A stretch of DNA of 64,000 nt from Chaetoderma sp. LZ-2023a. Taxonomy: Eukaryota; Mollusca; Caudofoveata; Chaetodermatida; Chaetodermatidae. A program made the position numbers and the translations under genes. This document shows positions 1 to 12,725 of this stretch, one piece after another. The stretch is from NCBI GenBank assembly GCA_034401795.1, contig CM067370.1, positions 100,510,164 through 100,574,163 on the forward strand, written 5' to 3'. How positions within the stretch are numbered: position 1 is the first letter of the stretch; the number at the start of each line of letters is the position of its first letter. The notes beneath the pieces are model-generated. The model saw nothing but the letters and a program-made list of their open reading frames with translations. It made no database searches and was not told the DNA's origin.

Positions 1-960
1 TGACATCACATTTACTAACTTAATAATTATAATGATGCCGGAGAAGACTAATATTTCACTGTAGCCCAGTAACCTGCACTATTAGGGAAGTGGGCCCCAA
101 ATCAAAGCCAATTATCAAATTTTACCACTGAACCTGAAATCCCAGAATTTCGCTTTTACAGTCTTTATATAAGTTAGATGTTGAATATTTTGAAACCAAT
201 TTGACTGGAAGCTGGCTTCCTTATTTACTAACGTGGATTTTATAAAAATAAAAATTAGATGATCTGTGTTAGTGTATAATCTAATTTCTATAGGGAAACA
301 GTATATTTGAAGTAAAACATGATGATGTACGTTCGAAACAGGATCAGCTACTACACACATCAATGACTGACATAGCTATGCCAATGGCTGTTCTGGGTTG
401 ACTGCCGACTGTTATCAAACCATATTCCTGAGGGCTCAGCTAATGTACATCTCACATAAGCTCTATGTACCATTTGAGATTAGGTGGGATCTCGATCAAA
501 TATCAATAAATTTCATTTAATCTCTTAATCATACCCACAAATTTTGAAAAAACTGCAGGGATATTACAATCACCTCCATCTATCTGTCTGTCCATCCATC
601 TCTTCAGAAAGCTTTTGGTAGAATTCAATCAAAATTATTGTGTAAATTACCGATATGCTTGTGGATTGGGAGACACTGTACACTAGGCTCCATCCCTAGC
701 AGGGGTAGGGTGAAGGCTGTCGGGTGATGGAAGACTGTGATTTACCATATCATGGACCTATGGTTGTAGAATGCGAGACAACCTAATACATTAGGCTGTG
801 ACACTGCTTGGGTCAGAAGTAGCTTAAGGGGGTGGGGTGGCAAACGGTCAACTGAATTTGTTATGAGTAGCGGCGACAGCAGAGTGAAATCTACACAATG
901 TAATGCGCACAAGATTAAGGTAAGAGATGAATTGCCCATATCTCATTTTAATGTTACCAT
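1..960. other. Left-edge noncoding DNA with a family B arm
   Basis: No coding signal recognised. Positions 178-212 carry one arm of the family B hairpin (GAATATTTTGAAACCAATTT), with no matching second arm nearby. The stretch is presumably harmonin intron or 5' region, since PDZ1 is not found in the window. Confidence 0.4.
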
Positions 961-966
961 AAAGGA

Positions 967-1192
967 AAGCTGGTGAATATTTTAGAATTAGTTTGACTGC
1001 AAGCCTTTGCTACCCTGTTGAGCTTTCAGTCAAATCAAAGTACTTGAAATTAGTTTCAAAATATTGAACATGTTAGCTGTATCTATGGTTACCATGAAAT
1101 TTGGAATTCAGGATTCAAAGTATATAAACTGATCCCAACACGCGCAAATCATCGACGGAGCCTACGTAGAGATGGGCGGGGCATAGCTTGAT
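967..1192 (+). repeat. Family B element, truncated
   Basis: Hairpin arms with GAATATTTTAGAATTAG and AGTTTCAAAATATTGAAC, then GATCCCAACACGCG and GATGGGCGGGGCATAGC, which are the right-half modules of family B. The left CATCATATGACATC part is missing. Confidence 0.65.
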
Positions 1193-1409
1193 CCATTAGA
1201 AAATCAAAATTTCTGCTTTGTCCTTCCTTTTGTCAATTCCAGTTTTTGCTATCTTTAACCCTTTCATGACAAGTCCTGAAAACAATGTGGCATGGCAAAT
1301 GATAGTTGTAGCCTAATTTCTCAATCCGAAAGAAAATGACATTTTAGTATGATGACTGAATAAATTATACCTACCTGCCTAGTCTCCTTGAGTCCATTCA
1401 TTATCCCCA

Positions 1410-1870
1410 TGTTTTGAAAAAATGGGGATATAATTGCCTCCATTCACTCACTGTCCGTCCATCATACTATCTCCTCCCAAACAGTGGGTGGGTTTCAACC
1501 AAGTTTGGTATGGTGGTTACCCATATGATTTTGCTTTGCAAGACAACATTTAGATTTGGCTCCGCCCACTGGAGGTCAGGGGGTGGGGTCTAAAGTTCAA
1601 ATATCATAAAAAATGTCTGCCACTCTTTATTCCCAAACTGTTGTGTGGAATTCAAAGAAATTTGGTATTGTGGATTGCCTGACATTTATTTCTTTACACT
1701 ACTCCGAAACTTTTGTGCGGAATTCAAAGAAATTTGGTATTGTGGATTGCCTGACATTTATTTCTTTGGCTCTTCCCCCCCCCCCCCAGGGGTGGAGAAA
1801 GGCTTAAAAGGTCAAGAAATTTATTGTAAGCAGAGAGTGGAGTCTTCTAGATTTCTGGATTTTTCATAGA
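1410..1870 (+). repeat. Degenerate repeat with a 71-bp direct duplication
   Basis: About 49 bp at 1648-1696 (GGAATTCAAAGAAATTTGGT onward) recur at 1719-1767. A 14-C run follows at 1776-1789. The AAATTTGGTATG motif and CCGCCCAC...GGGGTGGGG phrases recur at 1500-1590 and in altered form at 2310-2400. Short open frames here are by-products of the repeat. Confidence 0.6.
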
Positions 1871-1962
1871 CCACTCTCGCACACCAGTTGACACACTCCA
1901 TGAATTGAAATTAAGCCAAATAAGCCACAACATTTATAGGACGAGTGATTACTAGATTCTAG

Positions 1963-2153
1963 TTTAGCCCTTCAAATTTTCTTTACAGACCAAGGGAAGA
2001 CTATTTTTGAAATTTTACAGCTGGAATGACTGGCTCAATTACCGAGGCAGTCATTCTAGTGGTAAATTTTCAAAATGTCTTGCTCTGCTAATCAACATTT
2101 CTTAGGATCACAGCAGAGGCATTCTTTGGCCACCATGACCATTAAAGGGTTGA
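1963..2153. mobile_element. Family A MITE copy
   Basis: Imperfect TAGCCCTT left end and CCATTAAAGGGTTGA right end enclose a palindrome centred on GGAATGACTGGCTCAATTAC (about 2021-2062). Confidence 0.7.
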
Positions 2154-3036
2154 CATGAAATTGTTACCATTGGGCTGGTCATTGTACCAATCCTGGTCAA
2201 TTTCTATTAGCCTTTGGCTCATGTTAATTTTAACTCCTACTCTCACAGACTTCCCCTTATGACATCCGGATTATTCGCAACAGTCCACTCCAGTCTCTGT
2301 GTAATGAAACTAATTCAAACAAATTTGGTATGTGATTATGGAGTGCAGAGGACATTTACATTTGGTTTCGCCCCCAGGGATGGGATGGGTAAAGCGGTAA
2401 AGTGGTGAACATGGGGGATTTGCTATAATGCGTCATCGACCAAGCAATCTAGTTATCACTTACTTTCCATCATTGTCAAGGACTGAATGCTTGATAGGTA
2501 ACATTATGAACAGGAGTAATCAGAGATTGTAAGACACTTCCGAGACCACCCTACCATTTTTGTCATATCCAAATTTGTTAAATCTTTATGTATGATCACA
2601 CCCTCCCTCTCCTTTGTTAAAATTTGAGCAAAATATAATCGGTAGTTTCCGAGATATAGATTAAAATTTGTATCCGACCTGGATACTGGGTCTTTGTCCA
2701 GATCACAGCCAAAGTCTGGAAACCCTTGTTTAGGTTATGTTGCTTTGTTGTGTTAAAATCTTAAACGAATCGGATCAGTAGCTTTTTAGATGCAATACCG
2801 GGCGCACGTATACACACAAAACCTCTTCTCTTCCTCTTAATAATAATCCAGGAATGAATAGCAATAAAGATCAAGAGTACCTGCAATCTAAAGAAGCAAT
2901 CTGTTGAGTATATTTTGACAAATTTGGTTGGAATCTATTGTTGTCCAGAACAGCAGCAGTTTCCAATCAAATTGGACTCACTATATTCAACAAATCTACT
3001 ATGCATAGTCCAGTCTGATTAACTAAGATGAAACTC
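2154..3036. other. Noncoding, with a family B-like hairpin
   Basis: No gene seen. A degenerate hairpin at 2903-2995 (CTGTTGAGTATATTTTGAC ... CTATATTCAACAAATC) has family B arms around a CAGCAGCAG loop. At 2310-2400 there is text related to the 1410-1870 repeat. Confidence 0.4.
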
Positions 3037-3161
<125 letters not shown>

Positions 3162-3372
3162 TACTTCAAGTAAACTTTATTAGATATTTACACTGATAGT
3201 TTACAAATAAAATACAGTATTCAACCCTATAACATGCAAGCTTTACCACTGGAACATGTTGTCACCTAATGCAGCAACATCTTCTAGTATAATCGATCTC
3301 AAAATATTCAACAATTTAATCACCAGTCCTAAGTAATATGACACTCTTACATAGAAGAAACTGTATGTGATA

Positions 3373-5033
3373 TATACACCTGTGCAAAAGTTAAGCACCA
3401 CCCTATTTTTACGCACATGCGAGGGTATATTCATGTGCTATGAAGAAAGCAATAGCATAAACATTTATGTACCCATCCATCTTAGTGCAAGAGGTAATAA
3501 TGCAACTAGAGGAATGCTGATTATGATGGTGGGGAAACACTGTATGTTTTTGTTTGAACTTGAAAACGAGGCCTGAATATGGTTACGTTGACACAACTGA
3601 CAACTATTGCCCTACAGTTGACACACGTGGCTAGATTGTCATTAATGGTGTCTGAAAACGAAGTTTAACATCTGTGCACGAGTTTGAGACTGTCATTATT
3701 AATACCGGGTATATCCACCTTGTGCCTGGATGACGGCCTGGACACGACGTCTCATGCTGGTCACCAACCGACTGATACGCCATTGTGGTATTCGTTGCCA
3801 TTCAAGATGGAGTGCGTCTGTTAATTCCTGTAGGTTCTGCACAGGAGGATCCCTCGTTCTCACCATGTTTCCCAGAATGTCCCAGATATGCTCAATAGGG
3901 TTCATGTCAGGGCTCCTTGCTGGCCATGGTAGGGTTTCGATGGCATTCTGGCGGAGGTATTCATGCACAGCTCTAGCACGATGTGGTCGGGCGTTGTCAT
4001 CCATGAATATAGGGTGGGTTCCAGGTGCATGATTTACAAAATGAGGGACCACAACTCTATCCAGTATGGAATCTTGATATCTTTGTCCATTTAGTGTTCC
4101 AGGTACAGTCAAAAGATCCAGCTTACAATCAAATGAGATGCACCCCCATATCATAACGGAACCTCCACCAAATGGAACTTCTTCCATGATGTTACGTTGG
4201 TCATACGCCGTGCGTCTGGACCTCCATACACGAGTTCGACCATCTGTGGCATGAAGCAGTTACCGACTTTCATCGGACCAGTGTACCCGTCTCCAGGATC
4301 TCATGTTCCAGTGTCTTCTTTCGTTGCACCACCTCAGACACTCCTCTTTGTGGTGTGCAGTGAGGAGAGGACGTCTGACAGGTCTCCTAGCTTTCATGCC
4401 AGCAGCATACAGTCTCCTTTTAACGGTAGACATTGACACTCTATTGCGCGTTTCCCATTGCTGGCTGAGCACTCTGCTGTTGGTGAATGGAGATCTTCTA
4501 ACAAGGCGTACTAGGGCTCATCACGGGCAGTAGTCTTCTTCGGTCTTCCAGATCTAGGCCTGTCCTTCACCTCGTTAGTTTGCCCATGTTTTGCAATCAA
4601 ACGACTGATTACAGTATGGTTAATGTTCAGCTGTCTGCCAATCTCTCTGCATGACATACCAGTGGTATGCATGCCTATGATTTGCCATTTCACACGATCA
4701 CTTAACCTTCGTCTTGCCATAGCGGTTCACAATCAAGAGCTAATTCTCTCTGTACAAATAAACCACGGTCATGAACACAAAATTCCTAATCTTGTCGCCT
4801 AAATCTGTATGTAATGTTCTACACCTCAAACTGGACTTTTACATAACTGAACACGTGTGCTGTTTCCCGCCACGCACGGACATCAAGCGGCGTGAAGTCA
4901 TGCATGCATGTGCATTTCGTACTTGGAATTATGTCAGCTAACGCGGGGACAAAAAGTATGGCAGCCTAGTTGTACCATCATGTTTCTACGTTCTATTGTT
5001 TTTGCTGGTGCTTAACTTTTGCACAGGTGTATA
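3373..5033 (-). mobile_element. Tc1-like DNA transposon (degenerate)
   Basis: Perfect 28-bp inverted ends, starting TATACACCTGTGCAAAAG at 3373 and its complement at 5006-5033, flank 1.66 kb. The outer TA is the expected Tc1/mariner target duplication. Length, ends and the enclosed transposase remnant all fit a Tc1-class element. It lies in DNA left of the first detected harmonin exon, on the opposite strand. Confidence 0.92.
3699..4720 (-). pseudogene. Tc1-type transposase, DD34E, broken
   Basis: It encodes the cut-and-paste enzyme of the element around it. The N-terminus (4720-4511) has a helix-turn-helix (GMSCREIGRQLNINHTVISR) and a GRPKK basic linker. After a frameshift between 4511 and 4472 the catalytic domain follows: VHWSDESR (first Asp), FMDDNARPHRA (second Asp), SPDMNPIEHIWD (Glu). 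I count 34 residues between the second Asp and the Glu. An in-frame TAA at about 4260 follows WSDESR, where the family has an aromatic residue. With one frameshift and one stop, this copy cannot make an active protein. Confidence 0.9.
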
Positions 5034-5116
5034 CATGTAGTTTACAATGGCAGCTTATACAATAAGAGATTCGAACTAAAATGGTACAGTAGATTTACAT
5101 CAAGTGCATCAGATTT

Positions 5117-5312
5117 AACCCTTACCACTCTGATGTCAATATTCTATCTTTTAATAGCAAAGAAACTGGTGTACATTTTTCCACAATTTTGGCTTGGTAG
5201 ATGATGTTGGTAACTACGACAGCAACATCTTCCACCAAATCTGTTGAGAACTGAACACCAGTTCTTTTAATTTAATTTGAAAATTAAGTTTTGACATAGA
5301 GTGGTAAGGGTT
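5117..5312. mobile_element. Family C MITE
   Basis: AACCCTTACCACTCTGATGT at the left and its near complement GACATAGAGTGGTAAGGGTT at the right end. The inside is AT-rich and noncoding. A second copy is at 56829-56951. Confidence 0.72.
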
Positions 5313-6240
5313 AATAAAATAGCACAGAAGATAGAATTACAGAATAATCATTTTCATGAAATCTCAACCTGATCACTATCGTATTCACCATATTATCCTG
5401 AAGAAAAAAAGAAGAGAAACATTTACAAGATGAAAGAACAATAGAAAACAGAAATAAAACTAGAAGTCAACAAAGGTGATTTCAGAGGGCAATAACAAGC
5501 CAATATGCCTCATGAATGTGCTTACTCTAATAATCCAGGTTACAGGCCTGTATTGACCCAGTAGCGGCCCTGTAACATGCATTATCAGGATATATGATCG
5601 AGGAACAGAAATTAGACTGCAGAAGCATGCCAATATCTCCCTAGAAGCTAAATGACGGGTGTGAGATAATGGGCAAGCTATGTAAGGATGCACACTTTAA
5701 ATCTTTTAGGCGTCAGTGTAGATATTGAACTGTATGTAATATTTTATCGAACAAAATTATAAATCGTGGGCGCGGCCATCTTAATTTCTACGTGACTCGA
5801 CCAATCAACTGAATTTGAACGTGCTCACTAGTCTAATTACACACACTTAATAAGCGATTCCAGCCATCAGGGAATCAAGTACTCGGTTAAATAAAGGAAT
5901 CAACACGCTATCGTTGACGATTTTACGCTAGGAATTTCATTCACAGAAAACTATTTATATTTTCCCGTAGAAATTTTAAACAAACTGAATTGACCAATCA
6001 ACAGTGGATTTATAAAATTCAATCATTTAACGTAATGTAACGCTAAGTTTGATTGGATAAAACGCCCGTAATGCTTGTGTATTTAGCGATCGAAAAAAAC
6101 TGGTGCTCTTAAAGTCGTCCAGACAGCGTGTAGGACTCCATGTCCACTTATTGAAAACCGTCCAGACGGCTCTTAGGTTTATTTGTACGCTTTTTGCGTA
6201 GGTTCCTTAGGGTTAATAGTCCATCAAGTTGTAAGAATTG
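5313..6240. other. Unrecognised noncoding DNA
   Basis: No coding pattern, splice-bounded homology or repeat family recognised. Confidence 0.3.
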
Positions 6241-6415
6241 TATTTAAGAAACATTCTGTTGAGCATTTTGATATTAATTTGTCTGGACGCTGTTGCTTAC
6301 CTGTATAGTTTTCTGGAAATTGATATTCAGATAGTGCAGGGATCGATTGCAAAGCATGGGTCAAGCTTAGCTATAGGTAGGCAGGGTATAGCTAAAACTG
6401 GATTCCTCCATTTGT
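6241..6415 (+). repeat. Family B element, right half
   Basis: CTGTTGAGCATTTTGATATT begins the hairpin. The second arm is lost, and the text passes directly to CTGTATAGTTTTCTGGAAAT and the GGGATCGATTG module. Confidence 0.6.
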
Positions 6416-6500
6416 CTTGATGGTAAATATCCATCTCCAACCCCACCAGTGCTAAGTCTGAACCCTGATATCTTAGTATCTTAATCATGAAACAGTTATG

Positions 6501-6592
6501 CTGCAGGTGGGCTGTTGATGCTTTTGAAACTAATTTGACTGGAACCTATTGCTCCTATAGGCAGCAACAGCTCCCAGTCATCTTAGTTTAAA
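6501..6592. repeat. Family B hairpin core
   Basis: GAAACTAATTTGACTGGAAC ... TAGGCAGCAACAGCTCCCAG. Only the core is present, with a shortened right arm. Confidence 0.55.
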
Positions 6593-6894
6593 AAGACTCG
6601 ACATAATTTTTATGATCTATTGGGTTCAAAGGAATTAAGAAATCATATAGTAGTACAGTAAGATTTGTGTTAATCAAACACCTTGTGGATCACCAAATAC
6701 AGGTACTCACTTTGATTAAATTAATTTCTAGTGGAAATGGTGGGATCCCATCTGTCACTCAAGTATATGACATGTGTTAGCTGACGTCACAATCAAATCT
6801 AGAATACGCAGTCAATGGCATGCCATCGCAAATCCCCACGCATTCACCACTTCAAGCTTTACCCTCACTTTGACCCAAAACACAATAAATTCTT

Positions 6895-7560
6895 TGAAAT
6901 GTAGTTTCAGTGGGTAATTGGTTTCAAAATGAAATGCAATGATCCCCATTTGAAGTTTCAAGTTTCTATCCGAGATGGTGTGCGCGTAGATCCACTACAA
7001 TTTGTGGGGGGGGGGGGGGGGGGGGGGCATAACAAAATTTCAAAAGTGGCATGCACATTCCTGGCCATATGTGTAGTCATGCCCAAAGTTTCAAGTTTCT
7101 ATGTGAAGTGGTCTAGGAGGAGTTGCATTACAATCGATTGGTTCCCACTTTTGACCCCACCCCCCTACCCTCAGTTTGACCCAAGACCAAAGTAATTCCT
7201 CGTACTGTAGTCTACTCATCATTGGCTTGAAAATAATGCGACATAACAACCTTTGGAAAGTTTTTATTTTTTACCCCACATTTCCCACCCCAGGGCCAAT
7301 ACAGCTGTGGTCATGCCAAAATTCCAAAAGTTATGCACATCCCTGTCCATATGTGTAATCATCCCCAAAGTTTCAAGTTTCTATCTGAAATGGTCTAGGA
7401 GGAGTTGCATTACAATCGATAATTACTGGCCAATTTTGACCTTTTGACCCCGTGGGCCCAGCTCGGGTAGTCAGAACAAAATTCCATGTGTCATGCACAT
7501 CCTTGCCCATAGCTATAATCATTCGAAAAGCATGTGGATAATGATGTATGTCCATCATGA
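6895..7560 (+). repeat. Intronic tandem-type repeat with poly-G
   Basis: About 80 bp beginning CCAAAGTTTCAAGTTTCTAT occurs at 7083-7160 and 7364-7440, with a related start at 6950. Units carry GTCTAGGAGGAGTTGCATTA. A run of about 21 G lies at 7007-7027. Frames are open by chance through these units. Confidence 0.6.
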
Positions 7561-7596
7561 AGGTGTATGAATTGGATGTCTTATTAAGTACAACGC

Positions 7597-7830
7597 TTGA
7601 ATATTTTGAAACTAATTTGACTGGGAGCTGTTTCTGCCATAGGCAGAGCAGCCCCTAGTCAAATTAGTTTCTAAATATTCACCAGCTTACCTGCATAGTT
7701 ACCTTGAAATTTAGAGGCTGGAAATTCAAGTTTCAATGTTTGGCATCGATTCCAGCATGTGTACAAAGTGGGCGGAGATTAGCTAGAAATAGGTGTGGCA
7801 TCACTAGAAATGGATCCCTCTTGTGTTTTA
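7597..7830 (+). repeat. Family B element
   Basis: A good hairpin (7598-7680): GAATATTTTGAAACTAATTT, then loop CCATAGGCAGAG, then the matching arm. The right module GATCG/CCAGCATG...GGGCGGAGATTAGC follows. Left-end sequences are missing. Confidence 0.68.
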
Positions 7831-8009
7831 TGGTCACATGATGTTTTTCTTCCTTATACCAGTTATCTTTCGACTACCAATCTTCAGGAACTACAATCTT
7901 AGCCCAATCAGGTGGTCTTTATAGAGAGATTTAAATGACACATCAAAGACATCAATCCTGTCTCACAATATGGCTGGTGTTTTCCTATATATTCAGTTTA
8001 TGCAACTCT

Positions 8010-8222
8010 TTAACCCTCCAATCAGCCAAAAACGGCTTCTCTAGTGGTCTTGCGAAATGTCTAGTTGCAGACCAAGAGAAGAGTATTTTTGAAAATTTAT
8101 CACTGTAATGACTTGCTCGATAATCGAGCCAATCATTCTGGTGATACAATTTCAAAAATGCTCTTCTCTTGCTATGAGAAAATTTAAATTTTCTTGAAAG
8201 AATTTGAGGGCTAAAGGGTTAA
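8010..8222. mobile_element. Family A MITE copy
   Basis: TTAA-CCCT at the left and AAAGGG-TTAA at the right. The centre GACTTGCTCGATAATCGAGC forms the palindrome. It ends 122 bp before the 25-nt harmonin exon. Confidence 0.82.
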
Positions 8223-8344
8223 GTATCAGCGGATGCAATTGCTTTCTATCAAATTGTTTTCAAAATGTGAAATATGGATGCATATTTGCAGTATTGAAAG
8301 AAGTTTTACAAATGGTATTTCATTTTTCATCTTAATTTTTTCAG

Positions 8345-8369
8345 ATGTTGGAATGCTTCCTACGAGAGA
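8345..8369 (+). CDS. USH1C: Harmonin micro-exon (25 nt), PDZ1-PDZ2 linker
   Basis: A TTTTTTCAG acceptor precedes 25 nt that encode VGMLPTR, followed by a consensus GTGAGT donor. It starts in phase 1 and ends with GA, which pairs with the first T of the exon at 8781 to make Asp. The joined reading VGMLPTRDTPGEPVTWKYVD matches the linker between PDZ1 and PDZ2 in harmonin. It is the most upstream exon I can find. It is supported by motif and phase rather than by length. Confidence 0.75.
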
Positions 8370-11300
8370 GTGAGTAATTTAAATGAATCGGCTATGTAAC
8401 CACATAATTATAGTAATTAGACATTCTAAGCGACTTAAAGCTGGTTTATTAACTCACTTGGAATATTTTACTCAGATCACCTGACCTTCATCAGGCACAC
8501 TAATCTCTGATGTGCATCGCTAGATCAAGAGCTAGGTAGCAATACATTGCGCCATTCTTGTCCAGGGCTGTATCTCGGAAACTATAATCTATTAATCTGA
8601 TTTTGTTCAAATTCTAACATATGAACATATGTTCCGGTAAACTAAAAATCCGCCGATTTTGAAATCTGACAATAATCATAAAGTAAGTTGAAATGCAAAG
8701 ATGCACAGCTTTGATTCAGTACAGCGCAACCACAGGAATATCCATGTAATACCTATGCCTCTTATTGTTTTCGTGCCTAGTACTCCTGGTGAGCCTGTGA
8801 CCTGGAAATATGTGGACAGATCCCAGACAGGCAAGGCTGTGAAGGTAAGTTATGATACATTACTAGTTACCATATCATATAGTCAACACCCATAGAAACC
8901 AACTCAACCACACAAGTTGGATGGTTTTGTTTCTATTGAAATTCAGAAATTGAGAAAAATGTTTTCATTTATTGGCAGTGCAAGTCGAAAACCCTTCAGA
9001 ACCCTCTTGCTTTGTCGAACACAGAACAAAGTTTGTATCGTATAATTTCTGCTCAATATTTAAACAGAAACATTTGATTGAAAGATATATAGTACAATGT
9101 CAGCAAAGACATCCTACAGTACATGACTTAACCCTTTAATGTCTAAATTTGGTAAAGAAATCAAATATTTCCTTATTGAACATTAATTTGCAGGTCAAGA
9201 GAAGACTATCTTTGGACATTTACTACTGTAATGGCTGGCTCGGTAACTGAGCCAGTCATTTCTGTGGTAAATTTTCAAAATTAGCCTTCTCTTGGCCTGC
9301 ACATGGGCATTTCTCAAGAGCACTGCGGAGGCCGGTTTTGGCCGGCTTCGTCATGAAAGGGTTAAACATAGAGCGATTATCTGAAAGGCCAAAGATATTT
9401 ACATGTAATTATAAACTCAATCAGAATAATTTTCTGAATACTTATGGATTATGACTTAATTCGCGAGTAGAAATATACTAAGCCATTATCATTAAGGTCA
9501 TAATATTGTGTCACATCAGTAGCAGAAAGGTTTCGCAGACAGCTTGTTTTTGTTCATGATAAAATAGCATTTTATATATTCATTTAATTGATGAATCCAG
9601 TTTATCAGTCGATCATATGATGTCATAATTTACCTATGTCACTTGTAGACTGACATCATAATCAATTACGTCATGATTTAGTTCATCACAACCACTTAAT
9701 AGTCTGTCAAGTTATACAAATTGTATGTCTTCTATTTAACCCCTCTTCTGTCAGTAGCGCATTAAAGCACTCAAAATACTATATATTTAAATTAACCATT
9801 TAACTGCAAATACTTTTCAAGGAAATTTTGATTTCTTAAGCAGAAATAGTATTTTTGTAACGAAAATTTACAACAAAAAATGATTTCTGTTATCCTTCAA
9901 ATGGACATTCATCAACAGTGTAATGGTCAAGAAAATTCAAATTTATGCTTAATCTGTGTCCAATAGCAGACCAACAAGAGTGTTTTTGAAAATTTACCAC
10001 TGGAATGACCAACTTGAGCATTCCATTGAATATTTTTGAAACTAATTTGACTGTGCGCTGTTGTTGCCTATGACAGCAACAGCACCCAGTCAAATTGGTT
10101 TCAAAATATTCAACAACTTTCCTGTATAGTTTTATGGAAATTGAGAATCCGCGAGTGCAGTGATCGATCAATCCCAACACGGGTAAAGCAAGAGTGGAGC
10201 TTAGCTAGTGATGAGCGGGGCATAGCCAGGTTTTCTCATGGCATCTAAATGTTGGAGGTCCCAGGCACTCCCACACCATGACATCTGTGGGTCCCAAGAT
10301 GAAATCTGTGGGTCCCAAGCTGAAATGTAAAGTTCCCAAGCTAAAATCTGATGTTCCCAAGCTGAAATCTGATGTTCCCAAGCAGTATTTCTCATCCATG
10401 CTGTGAGTTATGGTTGTCCCATGACTCCCGTCATAGGTTTGTAGGTATTTTTGTGTAAAAATTTATAAAACTACGTAGTACTTAACAATCATATACAATT
10501 TTCATGAGTCCTATGGAACCCACTGTCACTACTTTTAGGGGTCCCAAGCTGCTGTATATACCCTCACAAGGACCCTGCACAAGGTGCAGATAAGTGTGTC
10601 TTTGAATGCATGTCAAATCTTAGTTGTTTTTCTTCTTATAGACTGGTGTATCCATTATTGGCAGTCACAACAAGCTGGTCAAGATATATGTCAATCTTAC
10701 CAGTGCACCTGGACTTGGATGCAGGTATGTAATTAGGTTAAACATGTGTATTAGAAAATTAACACAGTAGTTAGAGATACATGTAGTCTTTATGTGCTTA
10801 AATATGGGAAGTATGTGCTTAAATATGTCTCGATTGAACTCTTGTCATCTCACAATACATGCCTTTTTATTAACCTTTTCATGCCGAAACTGGCCTATGC
10901 AATTGTCTTGAGGAATGGCCATTTGCAGGCCAAGAGAAGACAATTTTTAGCTTGACTTTACAAAGTAAAACGAGCTATTGCGATACCCTGCACGTTGTCC
11001 GGCGGTGGTGGCCAATTTGCATTTAGCTCAACTTTTCTGTTTATGTCTACGGTTTGGTTAATCTTACTGTACCCAAACTTGTGCACACGCTTCCTTATAA
11101 TGACATGGCATCTCACAATGACCTTGGTGTCAAAAGGCCAAAGTTCATTATGACCTTGGTAAAACCTTTCTTTTTTCAACATTAAGATTTTCTGTTTGGC
11201 TCAACTTTTCTGTTTGTATCTCAGGTTTGGTTAATCACTGCTTGGCTCAACTGAGCAATTATCTATCTTTTCAACATTAACAATTTCCGCTTAGCTAAAC

Positions 11301-12665
11301 TTAGCAGTTTATATCTCTTTGGTTAATCATACTGGACCCAAACTTGGACATATGCTTCCTGATAATGACCTCCCCCCCACACCCTGATGGTAAATTGTGA
11401 GCTTGTGCCATGGCGGCCGTCTGTCATCTGTCCATTTGTTCGTCAAATCGTTTCTCCTTAACGCTTTAACCGATTTCAACCAAATTTAGCTGGAAGAATT
11501 CTACGCTGCTACCTTCCAGAAGGTTAAAAATTTACCGGAATAGTCAAAACGCTACTCTTCATTAACCGCTGGCCAGATTTCAAGTTAATTAGGCAGGAAT
11601 GGCCCTATGTGGGTAGGCTTCAGAACTTGTATATAGAATTTTAATGTGTCAATTCTTTTGTGAAAATCTTAGATTTTATGAAAAATTTTGCGGAAATTGT
11701 CAGAGCGTTACTACTCATTAATGGCTTGACGGATTTCAACTTAATTGGGCTGAAAGGATCTTATGGGACTATAGGCTTTCGAACTTGTATACAGAATTTT
11801 GATTGGTACATTTTTCTGGTGATCATCTTGGATTTTCTGGAAATCGTTTAAAACACTACTCTTCCTTAATCAGTGGCACGGTTTCAATGAAACGTGTGTG
11901 GAATGCTCCTATCATGATCAACTTCAAGAGTTCTATTGAGAGTTTTGATTGGGCAATTTTTTTGTCATTGATCTGGGATTTTCCAAACATTTTCTATCAG
12001 AGTTTAAATCGCTACTATGACTCAACCAATCTAATTGTGGAATGATCCTATGATGATAAGCTTCAGTAAATTAAATGAGAATTTTGATTGGTCAATTTCT
12101 TTAGTGGACATCTTGGATGTTTTCGAAAATGTCTATTTAAAAGCAAATGGTTCAAATGCTAATTGTCCAGGTGAGCATCACAGGCCCTTGGGTCTCTTGT
12201 TGATAAATGTATTGATAACCCTTCTATATTTATTTTTTGTTTAAAGTCAAGCTGCATAGATCATTGTAAAGTCGAGCTTCATGGTTGCATTGCAACCACA
12301 TTTCTGTTTGAAAATTTACCACGGAAATGACTAGCTCGATAACCGAGCCAGCCATTCCATTGGTAAATTTCCAAAAATAGTCTTCTCTTGGCTTGCAAAT
12401 GGACATTGAGTAAGTAAATAGTCTGATTTTCTGTACCAAATTTGGTCATTAAATGGTAAACTGAGGCTGCACCTGAAGATTGACAGTTAAAAGAACTGCT
12501 AGGTGGCTGACTGGTATATATTCTCAATTCTCAAAATAAACACCAGTCCATGTGCTCTTGCAATAGAAGACTTGATAACAGCTGTCTAAGAGAAACTACA
12601 ATGGTTATAAGATATAGTGCAAGCTGTTTTTGCTGCTGCTAGGGCCGCTCCCACCACTGCTGCTG

Positions 12666-12725
<60 letters not shown>

